Assembly (NCBI RefSeq): GCF_014084105.1
Contig: NZ_CP048289.1
Location: 6,643,922 to 6,707,921 of the forward strand
Length of the DNA: 64,000 nucleotides
Source of the DNA: Streptacidiphilus sp. P02-A3a
Lineage (GTDB): Bacteria > Actinomycetota > Actinomycetes > Streptomycetales > Streptomycetaceae
Reading direction: 5' to 3'
Part shown: piece after piece, positions 8,748 through 17,428 of the stretch
Layout: each line of letters begins with the position of its first letter
How positions within the stretch are numbered: the stretch's first letter is position 1
Notes under the pieces: generated by a model
The model's database searches: none
The model's input: only the letters and a program-made list of their open reading frames with translations
Told to the model about the DNA's origin: nothing
Translations under genes and position numbers: made by a program

Positions 8748-8798
8748 GCCGTCGAGGGTAGCCGACGGACTGCCGAGGCGGGCGACCGGCGGGCGCGC

Positions 8799-10082
8799 TC
8801 AGCTCGGAGCACACACCTCCGACTCGGCCGCGTTCACCTGAGGCTGCGTCAGTTTCGGCTCCTGCGGGCGTCGTTGGACTCGACGGAGCCACAGGGCCAC
8901 GGCCAGTGCGGCGACCACGGCCACCACCGCTCCGCCGGCCAGACCCCAACGGGCGCCCGCCCGCTGCGAGATCCAGCCGACGACCGGGCCGCCGATCGGC
9001 GTGCCGCCCATCGAGATCACGGTGTAGACCGCCATCACCCTGCCCCGTACCGCCTCGGTCACCTGGGTCTGCACGAAGGCGCTGACGGCGGTGTTCAGGG
9101 TCATCAGGGTGAACCCGGCGGGCAGCAGCAGGACCAGGAACCAGGCGTAGCCCGGCACCAGCGCCGCGGCGATCTCGCTGGCGCCGAACAGCACGCAACT
9201 GACCACGACCGTGCGGACCTTGGGCGCGAGGCGGCGGGTGGCGACCAGCGTCCCGGTGACGGTGCCGACCGACAGGACGGTGGACATCAGGCCGAGTCCG
9301 CTGGAGCCCACGTCGAAGACCCGCCCCGCGAACAGCGTCAAGGTGGTCGGGAAGTTCACGGCGAAGGTCGAGGCCAGTCCGAACACCAGGAACACGCCGA
9401 GCAGTTGGGGCCGGGCGGCGACGTAGCGCAGCCCCTCGGGACCGGCTCCGGACCAGGGCGTGCGTCGGGTCGGCCGTCCCTGCGGCCGGATCGTCAGCAG
9501 CCCGGCCAGCACGATCGCGAAGGACGCGGCGTTCAGCGCGAACAGCCAGCCGCTGCCGATGACGCCGATCAGCACCCCGGCGACCGCCGGGCCGACCAGT
9601 CGCGCCACGGTCAGGGACAGGATGTTCAGCCCGGCCGCGTTCGGGATCAGCTCCCCGCCGACCAACTCGGTGACGAAGGAGAGCCGCGCCGGGTTCTCGA
9701 CCGTGAAGACGCAACCCAGCACGAAACAGAGCAGGTAGATCAGCCACAGCGGGGCGTGTCCGGTGAGCACGGCGACGGTGAGCCCCGCGGCCTGCACGGC
9801 GTAGAGGGCCTGGCAGGTCAGCAGCAGCGTCCGCCGGTCGTACCGGTCCGCCAGCACGCCGCCCCACAGGCCGAACAGCAGCACCGGAGTGAACTGCAGA
9901 CCGGTCGCCCAGCCGATGGCGGTGCCGCTGTGGGTGAGCGTCAGCACGAACCAGTCCAGGGTGACCCCCTGCATGGCCGTGCCGACGTTGGAGAGCAGAC
10001 CGGTGGTCCAGTAGACCCGGTAGTCGCGCACCGACAGCGCGGCGAAGGTCCGTGTCCGCGTGGGCGCCGCCGGAGTCAGCAT
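8799..10082 (-). CDS. MFS transporter (EntS/MFS_3-like exporter)
   Basis: 427 aa with about 12 hydrophobic segments and the MFS motif A variant LWGGVLADRYDRRTLLL between TM2 and TM3. The N-terminal FAALSVRDYRVYWTTGLLSNVG is typical of the enterobactin-exporter-like branch. Predicted inner-membrane proton-driven exporter of a small molecule; the substrate is not readable. The start codon overlaps the end of the M20 peptidase gene (10076-10082), so the two are probably co-translated. That might mean the peptidase product or substrate is exported, but this is inference. Confidence 0.87.
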   Translation of the reverse strand: MLTPAAPTRTRTFAALSVRDYRVYWTTGLLSNVGTAMQGVTLDWFVLTLTHSGTAIGWATGLQFTPVLLFGLWGGVLADRYDRRTLLLTCQALYAVQAAGLTVAVLTGHAPLWLIYLLCFVLGCVFTVENPARLSFVTELVGGELIPNAAGLNILSLTVARLVGPAVAGVLIGVIGSGWLFALNAASFAIVLAGLLTIRPQGRPTRRTPWSGAGPEGLRYVAARPQLLGVFLVFGLASTFAVNFPTTLTLFAGRVFDVGSSGLGLMSTVLSVGTVTGTLVATRRLAPKVRTVVVSCVLFGASEIAAALVPGYAWFLVLLLPAGFTLMTLNTAVSAFVQTQVTEAVRGRVMAVYTVISMGGTPIGGPVVGWISQRAGARWGLAGGAVVAVVAALAVALWLRRVQRRPQEPKLTQPQVNAAESEVCAPS

Positions 10083-11413
10083 GTGCGCAGGAACCTGTCC
10101 AGGACCCGGGTGCCGAATTCGAGGGCCTCCACCGGCACCCGCTCGTCAACCCCGTGGAACAGGGCGGTGAAGTCGAGCTCGGGCGGCAGCTTCAGCGGCG
10201 CGAAGCCGAAGTGGCGGATCCCCAGCCGCTGGAAGGACTTGGCGTCGGTACCGGCCGAGAGCATGTACGGCAGCAGCCGGGCCCCGGGGTCCTCCGCGCC
10301 GATCGCCAGCGCCATCGCGTCCACCAGGGACCCGTCGAAGGTCGTCTGCACCGGCGGCAGGCTGTCCCATTCGAGTGCCACGTCCGGGCCGAGGACCTCG
10401 GCGAGCTCGGCTTCGAACTCCTTCTCCCGGCCCGGCAGCATCCGGCCGTCGACGGTCGCCCGGGCCACCGAGGGGACGACGTTGCCCTTGTAACCGGCTT
10501 CGAGCATGGTGACGTTGGCGGTGTCGCGCAGGGTCGCGCCGATCACCCGGGAGAGGTTCCCCAGGCGGGCCACCGCCGCCTCCGGATCGTTCTCGTCGAA
10601 GGGCACGCCGGTGAGCTCGGCCACGCCTTCGAGGAACTCGCGCACCGGGTCGGTGAGGATCAGCGGAAACCGGTGCGCCTCCAACCGGGTCACCGCGGCG
10701 GCGAGTTTGGCGACCGCGTTGTCGGTGTGCAGCATCGAGCCGTGCCCGGCGGTGCCCACGGTCTTCAGCCGCAGCCACATCACGCCCTTCTCCGCGGTCT
10801 CCAGCAGGTAGGCGCGGGTGCCGCCGTCGAAGGAGACGGAGAAGCCGCCGACCTCGCTGATCGCCTCGGTGGCTCCCTCGAACAGCTCGGGCCGGTTCTC
10901 CACCAGCCAGCGGGCACCGTAGAAGCCGCCGGCCTCCTCGTCCGAGAGGAACGCGAAGACGAGGTCCCGCGGCGGCACCACCTGGTCGCGTTTGAACTGG
11001 CGGGCCACGGCGAGCGCCATGGCCACCATGCCCTTCATGTCGACCGCGCCCCGGCCCCACACGTAGCCGTCGCGGACCTCGCCCGAGAACGGGTGGACCG
11101 ACCACTCGCTCGCGTCCGCCGGGACCACGTCGAGGTGGCCGTGGACCAGCAGCGCGCCCCGGGACGGGTCCGCGCCGGCCAGCCGCGCGACCACGTTGCC
11201 GCGGCCCCGGGCCCCGGATTCGACGTAGGTCGTCTCGTAGCCCACCTCCGCCAGCTTCGCGGCCACGTACTCGGCCGCGGCCCGTTCGGTGCCCGGTGCG
11301 CTGGGGTCGCCGGTGTTGCTGGTGTCGATCGCGATCAACTCGCTGGCCAGCGTCACCACCTCCCCGGCGGCCGTCACCGTGGCGGCGTGGGTCGGTTGTC
11401 CGTGATCGGGCAT
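10076..11413 (-). CDS. M20-family metallopeptidase / deacylase
   Basis: 445 aa, zinc-dependent amidohydrolase of the M20/ArgE/DapE family. Visible metal and catalytic residues: LVHGHLDVVP (His93, Asp95), GRGAVDMKG (Asp125) and LSDEEAGG (Glu159/Glu160). The dimerisation domain lies in the middle (AEKGVMWLRLKTVGTAGHGS) and the C-terminal metal His is probably in the FGFAPLK segment. I took the ATG at 11413, which has AGGA about 9 bases upstream; the frame stays open to 11458. It removes an acyl or aminoacyl group from an unknown substrate in the cytoplasm. Coupled to the MFS exporter by a short overlap. Confidence 0.9.
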   Translation of the reverse strand: MPDHGQPTHAATVTAAGEVVTLASELIAIDTSNTGDPSAPGTERAAAEYVAAKLAEVGYETTYVESGARGRGNVVARLAGADPSRGALLVHGHLDVVPADASEWSVHPFSGEVRDGYVWGRGAVDMKGMVAMALAVARQFKRDQVVPPRDLVFAFLSDEEAGGFYGARWLVENRPELFEGATEAISEVGGFSVSFDGGTRAYLLETAEKGVMWLRLKTVGTAGHGSMLHTDNAVAKLAAAVTRLEAHRFPLILTDPVREFLEGVAELTGVPFDENDPEAAVARLGNLSRVIGATLRDTANVTMLEAGYKGNVVPSVARATVDGRMLPGREKEFEAELAEVLGPDVALEWDSLPPVQTTFDGSLVDAMALAIGAEDPGARLLPYMLSAGTDAKSFQRLGIRHFGFAPLKLPPELDFTALFHGVDERVPVEALEFGTRVLDRFLRTC

Positions 11414-11527
11414 GCGGTGCTGTCCTCGTCCTCTGGGGTGGTCATAGCCAGTCCCCATCGTCCACGCTGGTTGTTAAGCGAGTACGACGGCAGCGTGTCG
11501 CGATCGGCTGCGAGCCGGGACGCGCGG

Positions 11528-11565
11528 GCCCGCCCTCCCGGTGCCGGGGCTCCGGGAGGGCGGGC
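11528..11565 (-). terminator. Strong intrinsic hairpin downstream of the beta-helix gene
   Basis: Perfect 14-bp arms GCCCGCCCTCCCGG (11528-11541) and CCGGGAGGGCGGGC (11552-11565) around a 10-nt loop. It lies 11 nt beyond the stop of the secreted beta-helix gene on the - strand and ahead of the M20 gene, so it should separate the two transcription units. Confidence 0.75.
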
Positions 11566-11576
11566 ACGGGTTCCGG

Positions 11577-14099
11577 CTACCGCAGGGTGACCTGGTTGAG
11601 GGCGACGTGGCCCCAGCTCAGGTTCGCGGAGTTGATGACGACGCGGAACTGGGTGGCGGTGACGGGGGTTGCCAGGGTCAGGCTGTGGGTCTCCCAGGTG
11701 CCGCTGTTGCCGGTCCAGGTGACGGTGGTGGGTGCGAGCACCTGCTGCCACACGCCGCCGGGGTTGGCCTCGATGCTGACCGAGGTCGGCCCCTGCCCCT
11801 GCCCGAAGGCGGCGGCGAGGGTGACGGTGGAGACGGTCTGCTCGGCCCCGGGGTCGATCTGCACCGCGCCGGGCAGCGCGGGACTGCTCTGCGAGGCCCA
11901 GGAGCCGGTGCTGCCGCCGCTGACCAGGTCACCGGTGACCGTCCCGGACAGGACGCCCAGGCCGCTCGACGCCACGGCGCCGTAGGTCGGCCGGAGTTCG
12001 TACACCGCGAGGTGGCCCCACGTCGTGTTGGCGGCGTGGATCACCAGTTGCACGCCGGTCGTGCTGACCGGGGCGGGCAGCGGGATCCGCAGCCACTGCG
12101 CGCTGCTGGTGTTCTGGGTCCAGGTCAGGGGCTGCGCCGCGACCTGGGTGACCCAGCTCGAACCGTTCCAGGTCTGCACGTCGACGCTGGTGGCCCCCTG
12201 TCCCTGGCCGAAGGCGGTGACCAGGGAGACCGCGTCCATGGTGCGGGCCTCGCTGTAGTTCACGGTGACCGTGCCCGGCAGCGTGGGGCTGTTCGCGGAG
12301 GCCCAGCTGCTGGTGGGGTCGCCGTCGGCGATGTCGGCGATGGTCCCGCCGCTGGTGCCGAGGGTGGTGGACGCGGTGGCGGTGACCGCGTGCTGCGCGG
12401 CGCCGAGGTCGACCGCCCCGGCCGGGACGGGGGTGCCGAACAGGTCGGTCGGCGGCGCGGTGGAGGTGGACACCCCGGCGTTGCGCACCGGGGAGGACGC
12501 GGCGGAGGCGTAGCCGGCCAGGGTCTGCTGGAGTTGCGCCGTGGTCAGCGCGCCGGTCGGCACGGCGGCGTTGCCGGGGTCGGCCAGTCGCGGGTCGGCG
12601 ACGATCGGGTCCGGGTCGTTCGCCGGGACCACGGTCGAGGCCGCGGTGCCGTCCCAGTACAGGTTGTGGCTGTAGTCCATGCTGGAGTCGGGGCCGTTGC
12701 AGGACGAACTGACGCAGTCGTAGCTGGCGTTGGCGGGGTTGTAGAAGACGTTGTCGAACAGCACGTTGTTGTACGGGGCGGTGTCCCGGACGAACGCCTC
12801 GATGCCCTGCTGGGTGGTTCCGCCGCTGCCGTTGTTGCGGGCGACGGTGGCGGTGGTGCTCCACACGGTGTTGTTGTAGCCGCGGAAGTCGGAGCAGCCG
12901 CTCCAGATGCTGAACGGCCGGAAGTGGTCGTTCTGGCTGACGTTGTAGCGCAAGGTGATGTCGGTGGCGGAGATCAGGCACATGAAGAACCCGCCGGAGT
13001 TGTTGTCGCTGTAGTTGTACTGGACCGTGCTGCCGGTGGTGCCCATGTCCGCGTCGTAGGCCATGTCGTCGGTGGGGTCCGGGTTGAGGTCGTTCACCGC
13101 CGTGTCGAGCACCGAGTTGTACTGCACGAGTATGTTGTTGGTGCCCTGCCACCAGATACCGACGTTGCCGCCGCCGGTGGTCACCAGGCGGTTGGAGGCG
13201 GCCTTGTCGACGGTGTTGTTCTGCACCACGGAGTTGTCGGCGTACTCGGGGGTGATGCCGCCGCCGGTCACGTTGTCGACGTAGTTGTCCGCGATCAGCA
13301 TGTTGCTGAAGGCCTGCCGGGTGGCGCTGACCTCGCTGGTCGGGATGCCGGTCTCGGCGCTGTAGATGTCGCAGTCGCCGCACCAGGTGGTGAACGTGGA
13401 GATGCCGTAGGCGTTGACGTTGGCGACCGTGTTGCCGGTGATCTGGAGGTTGGAGAACCAGGTGGGGGTGGTGTCGCCGGTGACGCCGACCACGATGCCG
13501 CCCTGGCCGATGTCCGAGCCGCCCGGGCCGTCGATGCCGTGCACGTAGTCGCCGCTGATCACGATGCCGGGCATGTTCCCGGTGTCCTGGGCGACGACGT
13601 AGATGCCCCGGTAGGTGGCGCTGGTGGACACCGACTGGTTGAGGCCGTTGGTGACGGCCAGGTCGGTGACGTGGACGTCGTGGACGTTGCTGAGGGTCAC
13701 CGCGGCCTGGACGGTGTCCTGCCCGGCTATCACCGCCTGGCCGGTGCCGTAGGAGGTGACCGTGATCGGGGCGGCGGCGGTGCCGGAGGAGGTGATGGTC
13801 AGGCCGCCGGTCCAGGTCTCGCCGCCCTGGAAGGCGACGGTGTCGCCGGGCTGGAAGGCGGCGGCGTCGACCTTGGCCAGGCTCTGCCAGGGGCTGCTCG
13901 GGCTGGTGCCGCTGTTGCTGTCGCTGCCCGCGGTGGCGTCCACGTAGTAGGTGGTGCCGGTGGCCGCGTGCGCCTCGGTGGCGCTGACGGCGCTCGCGGC
14001 GAAGGCGAGCAGGGTGGCGAACGCGGTGAACGCGGAGAGCAGGGTGCGGTTGCGTCCCTCCGACCGCCGGTCGGGTCTGTTGGCGCGCTGTGCTGGCAT
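11577..14099 (-). CDS. Secreted right-handed parallel beta-helix protein with two C-terminal discoidin-like domains
   Basis: 840 aa. An N-terminal signal peptide (LLSAFTAFATLLAFAASAVS, cleavage near AHA-ATG) is followed by TYYVDATAGSDSNSGTSPSS, typical of secreted pectate-lyase/glycosidase beta-helices. Asn-rich coil repeats follow (NMLIADNYVDNV, NSVVQNNTVDKA, ILVQYNSVLDT). Residues about 560-840 are two tandem discoidin/F5-8C-like domains sharing FGQGQG and WGHLAVYE/WGHVALNQ motifs, likely carbohydrate binding. The start is the ATG at 14099, with an AAAGG site and a good signal peptide. Probable role: extracellular depolymerisation of a plant polysaccharide such as pectin. The catalytic class is not certain from sequence. 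It lies downstream of the sugar-uptake operon and probably feeds it. Confidence 0.85.
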   Translation of the reverse strand: MPAQRANRPDRRSEGRNRTLLSAFTAFATLLAFAASAVSATEAHAATGTTYYVDATAGSDSNSGTSPSSPWQSLAKVDAAAFQPGDTVAFQGGETWTGGLTITSSGTAAAPITVTSYGTGQAVIAGQDTVQAAVTLSNVHDVHVTDLAVTNGLNQSVSTSATYRGIYVVAQDTGNMPGIVISGDYVHGIDGPGGSDIGQGGIVVGVTGDTTPTWFSNLQITGNTVANVNAYGISTFTTWCGDCDIYSAETGIPTSEVSATRQAFSNMLIADNYVDNVTGGGITPEYADNSVVQNNTVDKAASNRLVTTGGGNVGIWWQGTNNILVQYNSVLDTAVNDLNPDPTDDMAYDADMGTTGSTVQYNYSDNNSGGFFMCLISATDITLRYNVSQNDHFRPFSIWSGCSDFRGYNNTVWSTTATVARNNGSGGTTQQGIEAFVRDTAPYNNVLFDNVFYNPANASYDCVSSSCNGPDSSMDYSHNLYWDGTAASTVVPANDPDPIVADPRLADPGNAAVPTGALTTAQLQQTLAGYASAASSPVRNAGVSTSTAPPTDLFGTPVPAGAVDLGAAQHAVTATASTTLGTSGGTIADIADGDPTSSWASANSPTLPGTVTVNYSEARTMDAVSLVTAFGQGQGATSVDVQTWNGSSWVTQVAAQPLTWTQNTSSAQWLRIPLPAPVSTTGVQLVIHAANTTWGHLAVYELRPTYGAVASSGLGVLSGTVTGDLVSGGSTGSWASQSSPALPGAVQIDPGAEQTVSTVTLAAAFGQGQGPTSVSIEANPGGVWQQVLAPTTVTWTGNSGTWETHSLTLATPVTATQFRVVINSANLSWGHVALNQVTLR

Positions 14100-14211
14100 G
14101 CTGTCTGCCTTTCTGGGCTCCTGCGAGGTGGGGTGCATGACCGCCCGGACGGACGGCGGTGGCGACCGGCCGCCCGTCCGGGAGTTCAGGGGGGTTTCGG
14201 AGCAGGGGAGT

Positions 14212-15480
14212 TCAGTCGCGGAGGGTCTGCACCGTGGCGGTGTGCCGGGACCGCTCGGCGGCCCAGGCCACCTGGTGCGCCTCCAGGCTGGTGACCGGGT
14301 CGGACAGGATCCAGCGCGGGTCGCCGCTGGAGACCGCGTCCAGGAAGGCGTCCATCAGCCTTTCGTCGCCGCCGCCGTGGCCGCTCCCGGCGTCGGGGCC
14401 GTCCAGGCCGAGCGTGTGCGCCGTGCTGGCGCCGGTGCGGAAGTCGGTGACCGTGGCGGTGACGCCGTCGCCTTCGAGGTGGCCGTGGGTTCCGAAGACC
14501 CGGGTCCTGCGGTGCTCGAACGGGGTGAACGCGGTCATGGTGAACGAGGCGGTGGCGCCGCCCTCGTACTCCAGGTTCACCACCTGGTGGTCCACCACGT
14601 CGTTGTCGCAGGCGTACACGCAGCGGCCGTAGGGGCCGTCCCGGAGCGCGTCCAGCACGCCCTGCTCGGTGCGCTCGCGGGTGACCACGGTCAGCGGCCA
14701 GCGTTCGCGGTTCGGGTCGCCCAGGCAGCCCAGGTAGATCCGCGGCGCGGAGTACGGGCAGGTCGGTTCGACCGGGCAGGTCAGGCAGGTGTCGGTGGCG
14801 CCCTCGGGCTGGTTCTCGCGGCGGAAGTGCTTGAGCCCGCCGAAGGAGGACACCTTGCGGACCGGCCTGCCGACGATGAAGTTCAGCCAGTCCAGGTCGT
14901 GGCTGGACTTGGCGAGCAGCATCGGCGACCCGTTCCGTTCGCTGCGCCAGTTGCCGCGGACGTACGAGTGGGCCGCGTGCCACCAGCCGACCGGTTCCAG
15001 GTGTTCGACGCTGATGATCTCGCCGAGCACGCCGGAGGCCACGATCTCCTTCACGCCGGTGGTGTAGGGGGTGTACCGCAGCACGTGGCAGACCGCGAGC
15101 ATCACCTGGGCCTTGCCCACCGCCTCGACGATCCGCACCGCGTCCTGCTCGCTGGTCGCCATCGGCTTCTCCAGCAGGATGTGGTAGCCGCGTTCGGCGA
15201 ACGCGACCGCCGGTTCGACGTGGTGGGCGTCCTGGGTGGCGATGATGACGGCGTCGGCCTCGATCCCGTCGGCGGCCAGCTGCCGCCAGTCGGCGTAGCC
15301 GGTGGCCTCGGGGTGGTCCCGGGCCGCGTCGGCGGCGCGTTCGGGGTCCGGTTCCGCGAAGGCGACCACGTCCGCGCGTCCGGTCGAGGCGGCGTAGCGG
15401 GCGTAGGCGCCGCCGCGGGCACCGGCGCCGACCAGCAGCAGGCGCACGCGGGCGGTGGAGGATCCGGAGGCGTGGGTCAT
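14212..15480 (-). CDS. Gfo/Idh/MocA family NAD(P)-dependent oxidoreductase
   Basis: 422 aa. The Rossmann motif VRLLLVGAGARGGAYARYA opens the protein, with the catalytic lysine motif EKP at 104-106 and SSHDLDW (His194) at the active site. It carries a cysteine cluster, C232-x2-C235-x5-C241 with C252, in the region TCLTCPVEPTCPYSA, known from a subgroup of this family and suggestive of a structural metal. Oxidises or epimerises a sugar or sugar acid. The start ATG at 15480 has a GAGGAG site. It sits about 105 nt downstream of the ABC permease operon on the same strand, so it likely acts on the imported sugar. Confidence 0.88.
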   Translation of the reverse strand: MTHASGSSTARVRLLLVGAGARGGAYARYAASTGRADVVAFAEPDPERAADAARDHPEATGYADWRQLAADGIEADAVIIATQDAHHVEPAVAFAERGYHILLEKPMATSEQDAVRIVEAVGKAQVMLAVCHVLRYTPYTTGVKEIVASGVLGEIISVEHLEPVGWWHAAHSYVRGNWRSERNGSPMLLAKSSHDLDWLNFIVGRPVRKVSSFGGLKHFRRENQPEGATDTCLTCPVEPTCPYSAPRIYLGCLGDPNRERWPLTVVTRERTEQGVLDALRDGPYGRCVYACDNDVVDHQVVNLEYEGGATASFTMTAFTPFEHRRTRVFGTHGHLEGDGVTATVTDFRTGASTAHTLGLDGPDAGSGHGGGDERLMDAFLDAVSSGDPRWILSDPVTSLEAHQVAWAAERSRHTATVQTLRD

Positions 15481-15584
15481 GGGAAGGGTCTCCTCTGGAG
15501 GCGGGTCCGGGCGGTTCCGGGCGTGCGGGGGCGGCCCGTCGGCCGGAACCGGCGGCGGGGGCGTGGAACGGGGGGCGCCGGGGC

Positions 15585-16436
15585 TCAGCCCTTGACGGCG
15601 CCGGCGAGCATGCCGCTGATGAAGTGGCGCTGGAAGACGAGGTAGACGGCGACCACCGGGGTGATCACGATGAGCGTGGCCGCGGCCAGCAGCGGGACGT
15701 TGATGCTGTACGCGCCGACGAAGAAGCCGAGACCGGCCGGGGCGGTGCGCTTGGCCGGGTCCTGGATGAGCACCAGCGCCAGCAGGAACTGGTTCCAGCC
15801 CCACAGGAAGTACAGCAGTCCGAGCGTGGTCAGGGCCGGGCGGGCGCAGGGCACCAGCACCCGCCACAGGATGGTCCAGCTGTTGGCGCCGTCCATGGCG
15901 GCGGCCTCGACGAGTTCGGGTGGCAGCGCGAGGAACTGCTGCCGCATCCAGAAGGCCCCGAACGGCATGAACAGCCCGGTCAGCGCGAGGATCAGGGCCA
16001 GCGGGGTGTCGGTGAGGCCGAACGAGCGCAGGTCGTAGTAGAGCGGCACGACCGCGGCCTCGTAGGGCAGCGTGAGCCCGAGCAGCAGGAACCCGAACAG
16101 GACGGTGCGACCACGGAACTCCATGGTGGCGAAGGCGTATCCGGCCAGGATCGCGCACAGCAGCGAGAGCGGTACCAGCCCCAGGACGATCACCGCGCTG
16201 TTGCTCAGCAGTCCGCCGAAACCGGCGGCGGACCAGGCCGCCCCGAAGTTCGCCAGGGTGGGGTGCCGCGGCCACGCGAAGCCGGAGACCAGCGCGCCGG
16301 ACGGGTTGAGCGCGGCCAGCAGCAGGCTGACGAACGGGACCACCACCGCCAGCGCGAAGCCGGTCATGACGGCGGGTCCGGCCAGCGAGGAGACCCGCCG
16401 CGGGATCCGGGGGCGGGGCGGGGCGGTGGTGCTCAT
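15585..16436 (-). CDS. Carbohydrate ABC transporter permease (MalG-like)
   Basis: 283 aa with six hydrophobic segments and the ABC-permease EAA loop (ELVEAAAMDGANSWTILWRV) that docks the ATPase. The final FISGMLAGAVKG is characteristic of MalG-type permeases. The start ATG at 16436 overlaps the stop of the partner permease as ATGA. No ATP-binding subunit is encoded in the operon. Streptomycete sugar importers commonly share the multiuse ATPase MsiK, which would explain this (family knowledge). Confidence 0.9.
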   Translation of the reverse strand: MSTTAPPRPRIPRRVSSLAGPAVMTGFALAVVVPFVSLLLAALNPSGALVSGFAWPRHPTLANFGAAWSAAGFGGLLSNSAVIVLGLVPLSLLCAILAGYAFATMEFRGRTVLFGFLLLGLTLPYEAAVVPLYYDLRSFGLTDTPLALILALTGLFMPFGAFWMRQQFLALPPELVEAAAMDGANSWTILWRVLVPCARPALTTLGLLYFLWGWNQFLLALVLIQDPAKRTAPAGLGFFVGAYSINVPLLAAATLIVITPVVAVYLVFQRHFISGMLAGAVKG

Positions 16437-17428
16437 GGCTTCTCCCGTACCAGCCGGCCGATGGCCAGCACGATCAGCGCGATCAGCGCGCTCAGGACGA
16501 CGGCGAGGGCGCAGGCCGCGCCGACCCGGCCGTCGGTGAAGGCGAGTTGGTAGATCAGCACGCCGGGGACGATGGTCGAGGTGCCGGGGCCGCCGCCGGT
16601 GGTCACGTAGACCACGTCGAAGCTGGCCAGGGCGGCGATGACGGTGACGGTGAGCGCCACGCCGATGTCGGCCCGCAGGCCGGGCAGGGTCACCGCGAAG
16701 AACTCGCGCACCGGTCCGGCGCCGTCGATGCGCGCCGCCTCGTAGAGGCTGGTGTCGATCTTCTGGATGCCCGCCTGGAAGACGACCAGGGTCAGCCCGG
16801 TCATCACCCAGGTACCGACCAGGCCCACCGCGACGTACGCCCAGGTGAAGTCGCCGAGCCAGGCCCGGGTGACCGAGCCCAGGCCGACCGCCCCCAGGAT
16901 CTGGTTGACCAGGCCGTTCTGCGCGTACATCCAGCGCCACATCACACCGACCGCGACCAGCGGCACCACCTGCGGCAGGAACAGCACGGCACGGGAGACG
17001 GGGTAGCGCCGCTTCCCGCCCGCCGCGCCGATCACCGCCGCCAGCGGCAGCCCGATGGCGATCGGCAGGAAGGAGAAGAAGACGATGAAGCCGAGGGCGT
17101 GTTCGAGCGCGGCGAGCATCGTCGGGTCGGTGAAGACGCCCCGGTAGTTGCCGAGGCCGTCCCAGGTGCCGAGGGTGACGCCGTCCCAGGTGTAGAACGA
17201 GAGCCAGACGGTGTGCACCCACGGCAGGGCGACGAAGAGCGTGTAGACGCTCAGCGCCGGGGCGAGGTACAGGTAGGCGATCCGGCGGCGGCGCTTGCCG
17301 GGGTTGCCCCGCCCGCGCGTCCCGCGCAGCACGCGGGACACCCGGGCGGGAGCGGACGGAGCGGCGGCGGCGTCCGGTCCGACGGACTGCGTCCGGACGC
17401 CGTCGGGGAGTGCCGCTCCGACACTCAC
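16433..17428 (-). CDS. Carbohydrate ABC transporter permease (MalF-like)
   Basis: 331 aa. A basic N-terminal tail (RGRGNPGKRRRRIAYLYLAP) precedes six membrane segments and the EAA loop (SLYEAARIDGAGPVREFFAV). The GTG at 17428 overlaps the stop of the binding-protein gene as GTGA, so translation is coupled. Forms the translocation pore with the MalG-like partner to import a sugar, probably an oligosaccharide released by the secreted beta-helix protein (inference from locus layout). Confidence 0.9.
   Translation of the reverse strand: MSVGAALPDGVRTQSVGPDAAAAPSAPARVSRVLRGTRGRGNPGKRRRRIAYLYLAPALSVYTLFVALPWVHTVWLSFYTWDGVTLGTWDGLGNYRGVFTDPTMLAALEHALGFIVFFSFLPIAIGLPLAAVIGAAGGKRRYPVSRAVLFLPQVVPLVAVGVMWRWMYAQNGLVNQILGAVGLGSVTRAWLGDFTWAYVAVGLVGTWVMTGLTLVVFQAGIQKIDTSLYEAARIDGAGPVREFFAVTLPGLRADIGVALTVTVIAALASFDVVYVTTGGGPGTSTIVPGVLIYQLAFTDGRVGAACALAVVLSALIALIVLAIGRLVREKP

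Noticed and set aside
11541..14294. Long + strand open frame opposite the secreted beta-helix gene
   Set aside because: Gly/Val/Asp-rich shadow. The - strand frame has a signal peptide, repeats and two recognisable domains.
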